Shown: positions 14,021-23,150, counted from the first letter of the stretch. The stretch: DNA of 39,713 nt from Lachnospiraceae bacterium (GCA_016287095.1 JAEEVK010000019.1:1-39713), one strand, 5' to 3'. The notes: generated by a model from the sequence alone, not told the origin. Translations and numbers: made by a program.

Positions 14021-16066
14021 TCAACCCATAAGTGCGGTCATCTTTTCGAAATCATAGCTATGAATCAGTTTAGCGCTTTCTTTTATCTCTGATTCATTGA
14101 GTTTATCCGATACAACAATATCTGCCATTTTAGGATCCTCAACCGTTTCCGTTGCCATCATTTCAAAGAAGCTTTTAACATTTAAAACATCGGTTGAAAA
14201 GAAATAATCAACCAGAAATGCAAGAGGTGAATCTCCTGCTACAGCTGCATAACTGTTTCTGTTTACATTGAGCCAAATAAAATCATTTTTCTCCAGGTCA
14301 AGTCCAAAAAGATATGCAAATGTACTGTCTGCGTTTATGATAAATGATGACTCCACACTCTTCGGCTCAAATACCTTTCCGGAATCATTGGTATCGCGCA
14401 GCATATATCCTGCTTTGCAGAAACAGTCACAAAATCTGAGAGGTGAGAAAACATTATCACAGAATATGATGTACTTTACATTGGGATACTCTTCTTTAAA
14501 ATAATCCAGATTGATATCAAAATATTCAGAACCACCCTTATACCCACTGGTCTGATCACCTGAATAAACAATGGCTGCCGATTGCTTTCCTGCCATGGTA
14601 CGCCATGAAAATTCAATTTTCTTACCGTCCTCTGTTATACCAAAACACGACAGATCAATGTCATCCACTTTTTCCCAATAGGTAAATGCCCTGATTTTCT
14701 TGAAATCTTCTATATGGAGTCTTGTGCCCTTTGCAAGCACACCGTATCCACCTGAAGAAGCAGTCTCCTGTATAGGTAAAGCATGGTTTACCATATCCTT
14801 ATCCACATAAACCTTACCCAGTCTGTTTTTTAATACACATTCAAGCTCATTCTTAATAAACGTTCTCAAAACTTCGGTCTGTTCTTCCGGCAAGAAAGTT
14901 TTTCTGCGCTTTGCTTCTTCATTAGTCTCAGAATGCACCTTCATCTTTTCAAACTTTGTAAAAGTGAAAGTTCTATTTGCTTGGATTTTATTTTTTGATG
15001 AATACTTTATCAACAGCTGTATAAGGATCATAACATTTGTTGATGAAATATTTTCCATTACTGCTTTTATATCATCTTCATTTTCACAACGGCTTATCAG
15101 ATAATCCAGATTACGAAGAATTGCTCCGGATCCCTTTCCTTTTTTCAGGATCCTTACAGCATCTTCTATCTTTCCTCTGTTTATGGCATCTTCAAATGAT
15201 GAATATACCGAATGGTTTTCATATCCACGCATCTTATACACGAAATCTCTGCCATAGTTGTCCTTGATCTTATAATGAATATGATGTAGAAGTCCGCACC
15301 ATTCTGCTTTTCTTTCATAACAATTTATAATATCATAAGTCGGTTGTTTAAGAAGATAATCAATTACATATTCAATAAATCTTCGATCCTGATTTTTTAG
15401 ATTTAATTTGTGTATATTAGTATTACCATAACCACGATAATTTATCTCTTCAACAAGCTTCAGGACATCAGACAGTTTTAAGAAATTTATAAAATACTGA
15501 TCACGGACATCATTAAGCAGTCTTATAGCCAGATTTTTAGAAGCAATCTTCTGGGGATAATAATGAATTTTATCTGCAAATGCACGAACCACATCATACT
15601 GCTGCTGACTGAGAGGTCTGGTACTTGAAGCCATATCATCTACTGCAGCCTGTATCCTCTTTAATGACTCCAGTTCAGGCAATACGATAAAGTCCTTAGT
15701 TTCTGTTTTTTCACTAAAGACTGTTCTATCCATATATTCCTCTAATACAGAGTGTCCGGCTTCATCAAATTTGCCAAATCCATATGTTATGGAATAATGT
15801 ACCATCTGGTCAAATAACAGCTTGTCGCTTGTGAGTTTTCTGACACTCTCAGGAAAACCTTTATAAAAAGGCTCAGGGACATTTTTTCCTATCATGTTGG
15901 AAATGTATTCTATCATTCCCCTTTCTACCAGCTCTTGTCCCTCTTTTATCCTAATATTGAAAAGATTTGCGATACTGTAAAGTATTTCAAATGTATTTGA
16001 ATCCCCATATCTCTCTGCAACTAGTATATGCTTTGAAAACAAAAAATCCTTAAATATCTTCTCCAT
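14021..16066 (-). CDS. Large cytoplasmic protein with C-terminal TerD-like domain
   Basis: A 681-aa protein with no signal peptide or membrane segments. Residues 1-430 are mostly alpha-helical, Leu/Lys/Glu-rich and unassigned. From about 447 the pattern fits a TerD-like beta-sandwich: GTRLHIEDFKKIRAFTYW, then DDIDLSCFGITEDGK, then IVYSGDQTSGYKGGSEYFDINLD, then YIIFCDNV. The SGD-x-T-x-G...G-S-E-x-x-x-I-x-L series is the TerD hallmark (calcium-binding loops). A similar domain at the end of large proteins is known from actinobacterial tellurite/stress families; the assignment here is by pattern only. The start follows GAGGA. It lies about 83 nt downstream of the terminator of a structured RNA (16149-16323), which may attenuate it. 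Confidence 0.6.
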   Translation of the reverse strand: MEKIFKDFLFSKHILVAERYGDSNTFEILYSIANLFNIRIKEGQELVERGMIEYISNMIGKNVPEPFYKGFPESVRKLTSDKLLFDQMVHYSITYGFGKFDEAGHSVLEEYMDRTVFSEKTETKDFIVLPELESLKRIQAAVDDMASSTRPLSQQQYDVVRAFADKIHYYPQKIASKNLAIRLLNDVRDQYFINFLKLSDVLKLVEEINYRGYGNTNIHKLNLKNQDRRFIEYVIDYLLKQPTYDIINCYERKAEWCGLLHHIHYKIKDNYGRDFVYKMRGYENHSVYSSFEDAINRGKIEDAVRILKKGKGSGAILRNLDYLISRCENEDDIKAVMENISSTNVMILIQLLIKYSSKNKIQANRTFTFTKFEKMKVHSETNEEAKRRKTFLPEEQTEVLRTFIKNELECVLKNRLGKVYVDKDMVNHALPIQETASSGGYGVLAKGTRLHIEDFKKIRAFTYWEKVDDIDLSCFGITEDGKKIEFSWRTMAGKQSAAIVYSGDQTSGYKGGSEYFDINLDYFKEEYPNVKYIIFCDNVFSPLRFCDCFCKAGYMLRDTNDSGKVFEPKSVESSFIINADSTFAYLFGLDLEKNDFIWLNVNRNSYAAVAGDSPLAFLVDYFFSTDVLNVKSFFEMMATETVEDPKMADIVVSDKLNESEIKESAKLIHSYDFEKMTALMG

Positions 16067-16148
16067 ATTATGTCCTCATATTTATTATGCATGATTTGCA
16101 TATTTTTTCTGAACAATATTTATAAAACATAAGTGCAATTTATATGAA

Positions 16149-16175
16149 CAAAAATGGCCGGCACTACAGCCGGCC
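16149..16175 (-). terminator. Terminator closing the two-domain RNA
   Basis: A 7-bp G/C-only stem GGCCGGC / GCCGGCC (16156-16162 with 16169-16175) with a 6-nt loop is followed on the minus strand by ATTTTTGTT. It lies about 83 nt before the TerD-like start codon, so it could be conditional. Confidence 0.85.
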
Positions 16176-16323
16176 AACAAGCCACGATATTATAACACTA
16201 TCCACCCAAAGAAGTAAGCATTAATAGCTGTGGCTATCCTTGCGAATATCACCGAATTATAAAGGCAGGCGGTATTCCCGTTCCTGCCTGGCCAAAAGAA
16301 GTAAACCCGGTTAGCTGCAAGAT
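16149..16323 (-). ncRNA. Structured RNA with two homologous domains (leader or independent sRNA)
   Basis: A strong promoter (16330-16358) and a terminator (16149-16175) frame a ~175-nt RNA. It contains two related domains. The first is closed by TTGC / GCAA and contains AGCTAA, TTTACTTCTTTTGG, the hairpin GGCAGG / CCTGCC and TATAATT. The second is closed by GCCAC / GTGGC and contains AGCTAT, CTTACTTCTTTGGG and TATAATA. The shared order AGCTA - TTACTTCTTT(T)GG - TATAAT shows tandem duplication, as in tandem-aptamer riboswitches. I do not recognise the class; it did not match glycine, guanidine, c-di-GMP, 6S or SRP patterns I know. Distance to the TerD-like gene fits a transcription attenuator. 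Confidence 0.6.
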
Positions 16324-16329
16324 AAATAT

Positions 16330-16358
16330 ATTATACCTTGAAATATGCTAAATGTAAA
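16330..16358 (-). promoter_or_regulatory. Near-consensus promoter of the two-domain RNA
   Basis: On the minus strand -35 TTTACA (16358-16353) and perfect -10 TATAAT (16335-16330) are separated by 17 nt. Predicted start is near 16323. Confidence 0.8.
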
Positions 16359-16420
16359 CTGAATTTTGTACTTAATCTCTGACTTAAAAAAGGCACCTTA
16401 TATAATGACTTAATTTATAA

Positions 16421-16450
16421 AGAAAAGGAACCTTCTAATCAGAAGGCCCC
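16421..16450 (-). terminator. Probable terminator of clpB
   Basis: CCTTCT / AGAAGG (16431-16436 with 16441-16446) with a 4-nt loop and flanking G-C pairs is followed on the minus strand by TTCCTTTTCTTT. It lies about 50 nt past the clpB stop. Confidence 0.65.
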
Positions 16451-16498
16451 CTCAAGTGCTAAATAATTATAACGTTATAGTTTGTTACATTTACTTGA

Positions 16499-19084
16499 TT
16501 ACTTCCTACTGGCTACAAGTGATCCATCCTTCATATCAATAAGGATAGTATCGCCTCTGCCGGCATTTCCTTCAAGGATAAGTCGTGCAGCAAGGGTCTC
16601 AACATTCTTCTGGATAAATCTCTTAAGAGGTCTTGCACCGTATACAGGATCAAAACCGTTATCGGCAATGTATGCGCATGCCTCGTCGGTCAACTCAACA
16701 GCAAGCTCTTTTGTCTCAAGTCTTCTGTTGATATCTTTAACCAAAAGCCTGATGATTGAAGAGATATTATTCTTGGTCAAAGGCTTGAAGCAGATGATCT
16801 CATCCAGACGGTTAAGGAACTCAGGTCTGAATGATGCTCTCAGCTCATCCATAACACTGGCCTCAGCCTCAGGACTTATTTCACCGTTTTCATTAATACC
16901 GTCCAGCAGATATTGTGAACCGATATTAGATGTCAGGATAATGATTGTATTCTTGAAATCAACCGTCTTACCAAATGAATCAGTTATACGACCGTCATCC
17001 AGGCACTGTAACAGGATGTTAAATACATCAGGATGAGCTTTTTCAATCTCATCGAACAGAACTACACTATATGGTTTACGTCTAACAGCCTCAGTCAGCT
17101 GACCGCCTTCATCATATCCTACATATCCGGGAGGCGCTCCGATGAGTCGTGATACGGAGAATTTCTCCATATACTCACTCATATCGATACGCACGATGTT
17201 GCTCTCATCATCAAACAGACTCTCAGCAAGTGCCTTAGCCAGCTCAGTCTTACCAACACCGGTAGGTCCAAGGAACAGGAACGAACCGATGGGCTTTGAA
17301 GGATCCTTAATACCGGCCTTTGAACGGATGATAGCCTCAGTAACCTTCTGTACAGCATCATCCTGCCCGACAACACGCTTATGGAGCTGTTCGTCAAGCT
17401 TCAAGGTCTTCTGTCTTTCAGTCTCTGAAAGCTTTGAAACAGGTATACCGGTCCATCTTGAGATGATCTTTGCTATCTCATCATCATTTACAGACTCATG
17501 TACCAGTTCATTTTCCTTATCACCCTTTGCAGCCTCATATTCCTTTAACTGCTTCTGTAACTCAGGCAGCTTACCGTATTTAAGCTCTGCAGCCTTTTCA
17601 AGATTATATTCTCTCTCAGCAGCCGCAATATCCTTATTAACGGTATCTATCTCTTCCTTAAGCTTAGTAACTCTATCAACTTCGCTCTTTTCGTTTTCCC
17701 ACTTGGTCTTAAGCTGCATAAACTCTTCACGCTGTTTCTGGAGCTCTTCACGCAGATTTTCAAGTCTTTCCTTGCTTAAAGAATCCTCTTCCTTCTTTAA
17801 TGCAGCCTCTTCAATCTCAAGCTGCATGATCTTACGTCTCTGCTCATCGAGCTCTGCAGGCATCGAATCAAGCTCAGTCTTGATCATAGCACAGGCTTCA
17901 TCCACGAGGTCTATAGCCTTATCAGGCAGGAATCTGTCAGAAATATACCTGTCAGAAAGGACAGCCGCTGCCACAAGAGCAGAATCAGAAATCTTTACAC
18001 CATGGAACAGCTCATATCTGTCCTTGATACCACGCAGGATAGAAATAGTATCCTCAACAGTAGGCTGATCAACCATAACAGGCTGGAAACGACGCTCAAG
18101 AGCAGCATCCTTTTCAATATACTTTCTATGCTCATCAAGAGTAGTCGCACCGATACAATGCAGCTCACCACGAGCCAGCATAGGCTTAAGCATATTGCCG
18201 GCATCCATAGAACCCTCAGAAGCACCAGCACCCACTATAGTATGAATCTCATCTATAAAGAGGATAATCCTACCATCCGACTTCTTAACCTCATCCAGGA
18301 CAGCCTTTAACCTCTCCTCAAACTCGCCCCTGTACTTTGCACCTGCAACCAGAGCACCCATATCAAGAGCGAAAATAGTCTTATCCTTTAACGCCTCAGG
18401 TACATCCTTAGCCACGATACGCTGAGCAAGACCTTCAACAACTGCAGTCTTACCAACACCGGGTTCACCGATCAGCACAGGATTGTTTTTAGTCTTACGC
18501 GAAAGGATACGGATAACGTTTCTAATCTCAGAATCCCTGCCTATAACAGGATCAAGCTTACCTTCCTTGGCACGTTCAACAAGATCTGTACCGTATTTCT
18601 TAAGCGTATCATAAGTAGCCTCAGGATTATCAGTCTGTACGGTCTGATTACCTCTAACCTGAGACAAAACCTGAAGAAAACTCTCTCTGTTAATACCAAA
18701 CTGCTTAAACAGAGCCTTTAACTCACCGGTGGCCTCCTTGATCAGTCTTAAAAACAGATGCTCAACTGAAACATAGGAATCACCCATAGCCTTGGCTTCA
18801 TCCTCTGCATCGGTCAACACCTTGTTTAAAACCTTAGTAACGCCAACCTGCACATTACCGGTAACCTTAACCTTTTTGTTAAGTAAAGACTCCAAACCGG
18901 CCTTGTAGGACTTTAGATCAATACCCATCCTCTCAATCAAACCGGCAATCAGGCTTTCATCAATAGAAACAAGCGCATATGCTAAATGCTCCTGATCAAT
19001 CTCCGAATTCCCGTAATCATTTGCCAGCTTCTCACAAAGCTGTAAAGCCTCTACAGACTTCTGTGTAAACTTGTTAATATTCAT
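16499..19084 (-). CDS. clpB: ClpB ATP-dependent disaggregase
   Basis: An 861-aa Hsp100 chaperone that threads aggregated proteins through its hexamer, working with DnaK. The N-terminal Clp repeats occupy about 1-145. The first AAA+ domain has Walker A GEPGVGKT at 206-213 and Walker [10 protein letters not shown]. The regulatory coiled-coil middle domain (about 400-525, [22 protein letters not shown] onward) distinguishes ClpB from ClpA/ClpC. The second AAA+ domain has GPTGVGKT and [13 protein letters not shown]. There is no ClpP-binding IGF-type loop that I can see. I chose the ATG at 19084, preceded by GAAGGTG; an upstream in-frame start adds six residues that overlap this site. Expression is under HrcA via CIRCE. 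Confidence 0.98.
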   Translation of the reverse strand: MNINKFTQKSVEALQLCEKLANDYGNSEIDQEHLAYALVSIDESLIAGLIERMGIDLKSYKAGLESLLNKKVKVTGNVQVGVTKVLNKVLTDAEDEAKAMGDSYVSVEHLFLRLIKEATGELKALFKQFGINRESFLQVLSQVRGNQTVQTDNPEATYDTLKKYGTDLVERAKEGKLDPVIGRDSEIRNVIRILSRKTKNNPVLIGEPGVGKTAVVEGLAQRIVAKDVPEALKDKTIFALDMGALVAGAKYRGEFEERLKAVLDEVKKSDGRIILFIDEIHTIVGAGASEGSMDAGNMLKPMLARGELHCIGATTLDEHRKYIEKDAALERRFQPVMVDQPTVEDTISILRGIKDRYELFHGVKISDSALVAAAVLSDRYISDRFLPDKAIDLVDEACAMIKTELDSMPAELDEQRRKIMQLEIEEAALKKEEDSLSKERLENLREELQKQREEFMQLKTKWENEKSEVDRVTKLKEEIDTVNKDIAAAEREYNLEKAAELKYGKLPELQKQLKEYEAAKGDKENELVHESVNDDEIAKIISRWTGIPVSKLSETERQKTLKLDEQLHKRVVGQDDAVQKVTEAIIRSKAGIKDPSKPIGSFLFLGPTGVGKTELAKALAESLFDDESNIVRIDMSEYMEKFSVSRLIGAPPGYVGYDEGGQLTEAVRRKPYSVVLFDEIEKAHPDVFNILLQCLDDGRITDSFGKTVDFKNTIIILTSNIGSQYLLDGINENGEISPEAEASVMDELRASFRPEFLNRLDEIICFKPLTKNNISSIIRLLVKDINRRLETKELAVELTDEACAYIADNGFDPVYGARPLKRFIQKNVETLAARLILEGNAGRGDTILIDMKDGSLVASRK

Positions 19085-19159
19085 GAAATCACCTTCTTTC
19101 ATAACTTATAAGATTTTTTTCTTAACTCAGAATGACATTTCTATCACTCACCGTATATA

Positions 19160-19202
19160 GTTATATCACTAATTGTTAGCACTGTCAAGAGGTGAGTGCT
19201 AA
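19160..19202 (-). promoter_or_regulatory. clpB promoter with CIRCE (HrcA) operator
   Basis: The CIRCE inverted repeat TTAGCACTG-N9-GAGTGCTAA lies at 19176-19202, with one mismatch in the left arm (G for C at 19184). On the minus strand the promoter -35 TTGACA (19188-19183) sits inside the CIRCE spacer and -10 TATAAC (19165-19160) follows after 17 nt, so HrcA binding would directly exclude RNA polymerase. Confidence 0.92.
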
Positions 19203-19284
19203 TTATTTTTAAATTTTTTATGTAATTTACAAAATATGATTATATTTAAGTCTACCAATATTCTTTTACCTCCTCACTTTTGCA

Positions 19285-19528
19285 GAACATGCTCAGCGCC
19301 ATTATGGGATAAAACCTTAAAGCGTGCAGTAAGGATATGCAACGATAGAATATGTATATAACAAGGCAAAAATCGATTGACCAAATCGATTTTTGAACGA
19401 AGCACAAGGATGCCCGGTATCAAGCGGGCATCCGATTGCAAGTGTCCGCAGTTATATACATATTATATTGTTAGCATATCCCTGCTAAGCGATTCGGGTT
19501 TTAGACCATGATGGCGCTGAGCATGTTC
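19285..19528 (+). repeat. 245-nt structured repeat, copy 1
   Basis: First of three related intergenic elements (others at 30938-31183 and, inverted, 36969-37212). The outermost stem is 18 bp perfect (GAACATGCTCAGCGCCAT with its complement). Inside are conserved ATAAAACC / GGGTTTTA, GCAG..GGATATGC / GCATATCCCTGC, the hairpin AAAAATCGATT / AATCGATTTTT, and GGATGCCCG-GTATCAAG-CGGGCATCC, followed by GATTGCAAGTGTCCG. It lies 6 nt beyond the yloV terminator and upstream of the clpB promoter. The 19085-19575 gap holds this, the terminator and the CIRCE promoter only. Confidence 0.85.
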
Positions 19529-19533
19529 CCCAC

Positions 19534-19566
19534 AAAAAAAGAGTCACGACTCATAGTCATGACTCT
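19534..19566 (-). terminator. Terminator of the asp23-yloV operon
   Basis: AGAGTCACGACT / AGTCATGACTCT (19540-19551 with 19555-19566), 12 bp with one G-U, 3-nt loop, followed on the minus strand by seven Ts. It lies 10 nt past the yloV stop. Confidence 0.92.
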
Positions 19567-19575
19567 AAAGAATTA

Positions 19576-21252
19576 TTATTCAACAGAAATAACGTAGTAA
19601 TATACAGGCTGATTACCGGGATGAACCTCAACATCAAGGAAATCGAACTTATCCATGAGAGCATCTGCGATCTCCTGAGCAGACTCCTCATTGGAATCCT
19701 CACCATAATAGATACTAATGAGCTCGCTGTCATCCTCCACCATGGTCTCAACCAGATCCAAAGTAACCTGCTTGATATCAGAACCGGTACTCTTGATAGA
19801 CTTGTCATCGAGGCCCATGAAATCACCGTTCTTGATCTCAAGACCATCAATCTTTGTATCTCTAACAGCGTAGGTAACGGAACCTGTCTTAACATGCTCC
19901 ATAGCCTCTCTCATTTCAGCTTCGTTTTCCTCGATAGATTTACCGGAAACGAAATTGATGATAGCTGCGATACCCTGAGGAATAGTCTTAGAAGGAATAA
20001 CAACAATGTTCTTATCCTTAGTCATAGCCTTAGCCTGATCAGCAGCAAGAATAATATTCTTGTTATTAGGCAGGATGAAAATATTCTTAGCATTAACCTG
20101 CTCGATAGCATTCAACATATCCTCTGTAGAAGGATTCATCGTCTGACCGCCCTCGATAAGGTAATCAACACCTAAGCCCTTGAAGATCTCATTGATTCCA
20201 TCGCCAACAGAAACAGAAATAAATCCGTTCTCCTTGGGAGGCAAGTTGGGCTTCTTAACAGACTGAGCCTTAACAGCCTCAGCCTTTTCAGCTTCCAGAC
20301 CAAGCTTCTCATTATGCTCTTCACGCATATTGTCTATCTTCATCTTGGTAAGCTGACCAAAAGTAAGCGCCTTCTGGATGGCAAGACCGGGATCATTGGT
20401 ATGAACATGAACCTTAACCACATCATCGTCAGCCACACATACGATGGAATCACCGATGGACTCCAGGTAAGCCTTAAACTCAGTCTCATCAAGCTCTGTA
20501 AACTGATTGTCCAAAAGGATGATGAACTCAGTACAATATCCAAACTTAATATCTGAAGTAGAAATATCTTCTGTATTTACAACCTTCACAGTCTCTGCCT
20601 TCTTTACAGGCTCAGCAGGCTTGATCTCAAGCTTCTTACCGCACATAACGGCAAAGCCGCCTCTCATAACCTCCAATAAGCCCTGTCCGCCGGAATCTAC
20701 AACGCCTGCTTCCTTTAATACAGGTAGCAGCTCGGGTGTATATTCAAGCACCTCAGCCATGTACTTAATAACCTTTTCACAGAAAACAACAAAGTCATCT
20801 GTTGTCCCCACAAGCTCCATAGCCTTGTCAGCGCCACCCTTAGCAACTGTAAGGATGGTACCCTCCTTAGGCTTCATAACTGCCTTGTAAGCGGTCTCAA
20901 CTGCTTTCTGGAAAGCATTGGCAGCGGTCTCGATGGTAATTTCGTCAACATCTCTGATAACCTTGGTAAATCCTCTAAGTAACTGAGAAAGGATAACACC
21001 TGAGTTTCCTCTGGCACCACGGAGTGATCCACTGGAAATAGCCTTTGCAAGCTCAGCCATTGAAGGATTCTCTAAAGCTTCTACTTCGCTGACCGCTGAC
21101 ATTATAGTCATCGTCATATTTGTTCCTGTATCACCGTCCGGTACAGGGAAAACATTTAATTCGTTGATAACCTCTTTTTGGGATTCAAGACTGGCCGCAG
21201 CTCCGATAAACATTTTCTTCATCAGTGCGGCGTCTACCTTTTTTACTGACAC
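19576..21252 (-). CDS. yloV: DAK2-domain protein, YloV/FakA-like
   Basis: A 558-aa protein of the YloV family, related to FakA, the kinase subunit that phosphorylates FakB-bound fatty acids. The N-terminal DhaL/DAK2-like ATP domain (about 5-200) carries the magnesium-binding motif NVFPVPDGDTGTNM at 33-46 and GSLRGARGNSGVILSQLLRGF. The C-terminal half has the companion DegV-like/YloV region with VKVHVHTNDPG and FILPNNKNIILAADQA. GTG at 21252 is the likely start, with GGAGG 8 nt upstream; a TTG at 21267 overlaps that site. It follows the Asp23 gene immediately, the yloU-yloV order seen across Firmicutes. No FakB is in the window, so fatty-acid kinase activity is inferred from family. Confidence 0.92.
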   Translation of the reverse strand: MSVKKVDAALMKKMFIGAAASLESQKEVINELNVFPVPDGDTGTNMTMTIMSAVSEVEALENPSMAELAKAISSGSLRGARGNSGVILSQLLRGFTKVIRDVDEITIETAANAFQKAVETAYKAVMKPKEGTILTVAKGGADKAMELVGTTDDFVVFCEKVIKYMAEVLEYTPELLPVLKEAGVVDSGGQGLLEVMRGGFAVMCGKKLEIKPAEPVKKAETVKVVNTEDISTSDIKFGYCTEFIILLDNQFTELDETEFKAYLESIGDSIVCVADDDVVKVHVHTNDPGLAIQKALTFGQLTKMKIDNMREEHNEKLGLEAEKAEAVKAQSVKKPNLPPKENGFISVSVGDGINEIFKGLGVDYLIEGGQTMNPSTEDMLNAIEQVNAKNIFILPNNKNIILAADQAKAMTKDKNIVVIPSKTIPQGIAAIINFVSGKSIEENEAEMREAMEHVKTGSVTYAVRDTKIDGLEIKNGDFMGLDDKSIKSTGSDIKQVTLDLVETMVEDDSELISIYYGEDSNEESAQEIADALMDKFDFLDVEVHPGNQPVYYYVISVE

Positions 21253-21267
21253 TTTTCTGTCCTCCAA

Positions 21268-21624
21268 TTAATCGATAACTCTGACACCTTCAACAAAAAT
21301 GTTGATTTTCTGAACCTTAAGACCTGTAAACTCCTCAACCCTATACTTCACATTTTCAAGAAGATTGTCACAAACAGAAGGGATATTTACACCATAAGAA
21401 ACAATAATGTGTAAATCTATCGTAATTCTGTTTTCTTCTATTTTGGCGGACACACCATTGCTTAAGTTCTCCTTCTTAAGCAGCTTTGCCAGACCGTCCC
21501 TTACATTTCTGGATGCCATGCCTACTACACCAAAACACTCACAAGCAGAAGCGCCTGCGCATTTCTCAATAACATCTGTTGAGATCATAACCTCACCCAG
21601 ACCTGTATCATATCCTGCGTCCAT
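21268..21624 (-). CDS. Asp23/Gls24 family envelope stress protein (YloU-like)
   Basis: A 118-aa soluble protein of the Asp23 family; relatives line the inner membrane face or act in envelope homeostasis, usually beside yloV. Visible hallmarks are the ISTDVIEKCAGASACECFGVVGMASR opening (family pattern I-x-x-x-V-I-x-x-I-A-x-x-A...V-x-G-V) and the hydrophobic IDLHIIVSYGVNIPSVCDNLLENVKYRVEEFTGLKVQKINIFVEGVRV. It is preceded by AAAGGGTG and a promoter at 21656-21683. Its stop is 15 nt before the preferred yloV start, so they form one operon. Confidence 0.94.
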   Translation of the reverse strand: MDAGYDTGLGEVMISTDVIEKCAGASACECFGVVGMASRNVRDGLAKLLKKENLSNGVSAKIEENRITIDLHIIVSYGVNIPSVCDNLLENVKYRVEEFTGLKVQKINIFVEGVRVID

Positions 21625-21655
21625 AAACTCACACCCTTTCTATAAACCTTTAATT

Positions 21656-21683
21656 ATTATGCATAAACTTTAAATATTGTCAA
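21656..21683 (-). promoter_or_regulatory. Promoter of the asp23-yloV operon
   Basis: On the minus strand, consensus -35 TTGACA (21683-21678), 16-nt spacer, -10 CATAAT (21661-21656), about 32 nt before the start codon. Confidence 0.7.
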
Positions 21684-21768
21684 GCACAAATTATATTACA
21701 CTCGAAATATTATTATACTATACCTTGTGAATTAAAGCAAATATTTTTTTATTATCGGTTAGCATATG

Positions 21769-22854
21769 CTATTTTTGAGAGAGTTCATCACGTTTTCTGC
21801 GTCTTATACGGTTGATATGACGCTCAAACTCTCCGTTTTCAAGCAGCTCAGCTATAACATACTGCTCGGGAGTCGGTACCGTACACGATAAGAATCCTAC
21901 GGTCTTCTTGAAATTATCGACCATATCCTCCGGTACTACCATGTATGCCACTCTCAGGAAAGGTCCGATAGTCCTCGTAAAGGTATTTACATATATAACA
22001 TTCTTTCCTTTATTTAAATAGAAAACCGTTTCCTCAGGCTTCCTTGAAGGAGAAAACTCGGATTCCACATCATCTTCTATAATAATGGCATTCTTTTCAT
22101 TACACCACTTGAGATATTCATGTTTTTTTGATGCCGACGCAGTAACACCGCTAGGATAACTCCTGTAAGGAGTAATGTGCAGTGCCTGTATCTCTGCTTT
22201 CCAAAGCTCGGTACTCTCTATACCGTCATGTGTGAGACTCAGAGCCTTTGTCTTAGCGTGTTCGGATTCATATATATAGGAAATCTTTTTATACGAAGGA
22301 CTCTCTATACCATATACTACCCTGTTCCCGAGCACCTTGATTATCAGTCCGTATAAATACTCGGCTCCGGATCCTATAATGATCCTCCTTGGATCCACCT
22401 GCAGCTTACGGCTCCTAAATATATAGGAAGCAATGGCTTTTCTTATATGCTCGCATCCAAAGCTTTCCGAACGTTCCATGATCCTTTCGCCATATGCCGA
22501 TATTACCTTTCGCACAGTGCGGGCATATTGTGAAAATGACAGCCCGTCCTTGTCAGGACTCTTGTACTCCACATTTCTTGGGATTATTTCATTGTTTTTC
22601 TGTTCATTCCCTGATACCGGGAACTGATTATTGGGATCATATATAACAAAATATCCTTTTTTCTCAGAAGAAACGATATAACCTTCTTCCTCCAAAAGCT
22701 CATAGGCATGTTCTACGGTTATAACACTTACTCCATAGTCCGATGCCATAGTCCTCTTAGAAGGAAGCTTCTTTGAATGTGGATAGACCCCTGCGATTAT
22801 ATCATCACGCACTCTTTCATAAAGAGCCAGGTATCTGCTTTTGTTTTTTCGCAT
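21769..22854 (-). CDS. MocR/PdxR-type GntR regulator lacking the PLP lysine, C-terminally short
   Basis: A 361-aa transcription factor of the GntR/MocR group: a winged-helix DNA-binding domain (about 1-72: LPSKRTMASDYGVSVITVEHAYELLEEEGYI) fused to an aminotransferase-like domain. In active relatives a lysine in GTFSK binds PLP. Here the aligned motif is NTFTRTIGPFLRVAY, with Arg294 in place of Lys. The pyridine-binding Asp is kept (IIIEDDVESEF). The protein stops at residue 361, about 90-110 residues short of usual MocR length, so most of the C-terminal small domain is missing. No continuation is visible in the 145 nt downstream. It is divergent from citrate synthase, which it may control. 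It is either a degenerate regulator or one sensing by a changed mode. Confidence 0.85.
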   Translation of the reverse strand: MRKNKSRYLALYERVRDDIIAGVYPHSKKLPSKRTMASDYGVSVITVEHAYELLEEEGYIVSSEKKGYFVIYDPNNQFPVSGNEQKNNEIIPRNVEYKSPDKDGLSFSQYARTVRKVISAYGERIMERSESFGCEHIRKAIASYIFRSRKLQVDPRRIIIGSGAEYLYGLIIKVLGNRVVYGIESPSYKKISYIYESEHAKTKALSLTHDGIESTELWKAEIQALHITPYRSYPSGVTASASKKHEYLKWCNEKNAIIIEDDVESEFSPSRKPEETVFYLNKGKNVIYVNTFTRTIGPFLRVAYMVVPEDMVDNFKKTVGFLSCTVPTPEQYVIAELLENGEFERHINRIRRRKRDELSQK

Positions 22855-23034
22855 ATATTCTAACCTTATCTTTTATAGATACTATAATGAAAAACCATAT
22901 AACCACATTTATCATTAGTATCATAACATATTAGACATGCACATTCAATAAACTATTTTGTTGATTTTTGTATTAAATCAGCATATAAAGTGAATTTTAT
23001 TTTCGAAAATTTTTATAAATTTACAAAAAATTTG

Positions 23035-23123
23035 TAGACTTATGAATAATTTTCTGATATAATAACCTTTGTTTATTGTGCAGATTTCTAAATGGGTAAA
23101 GTTCATTTACCATTAAATGCACA
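23035..23123 (+). promoter_or_regulatory. Promoter and 5' leader hairpin of the citrate synthase gene
   Basis: -35 TAGACT (23035-23040), 17 nt, perfect -10 TATAAT (23058-23063). From about 7 nt past the start site there is a nested dyad: TGTGCA / TGCACA (23077-23082 with 23118-23123) enclosing AATGGGTAAA / TTTACCATT (23091-23100 with 23106-23114). It may be an operator for the divergent MocR-like regulator or an mRNA leader structure. The ribosome site is AAGGAGG. Confidence 0.65.
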
Positions 23124-23150
23124 AATATTGAAAATACAAGGAGGAACCGC

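Noticed and set aside
17142-18068. Long plus-strand frame opposite clpB
   Set aside because: Antisense shadow of a highly conserved coding sequence; Ser-rich translation with no family character.
19285-19528. Classical MITE
   Set aside because: The terminal stems differ completely in sequence among the three copies, so there are no shared terminal inverted repeats.
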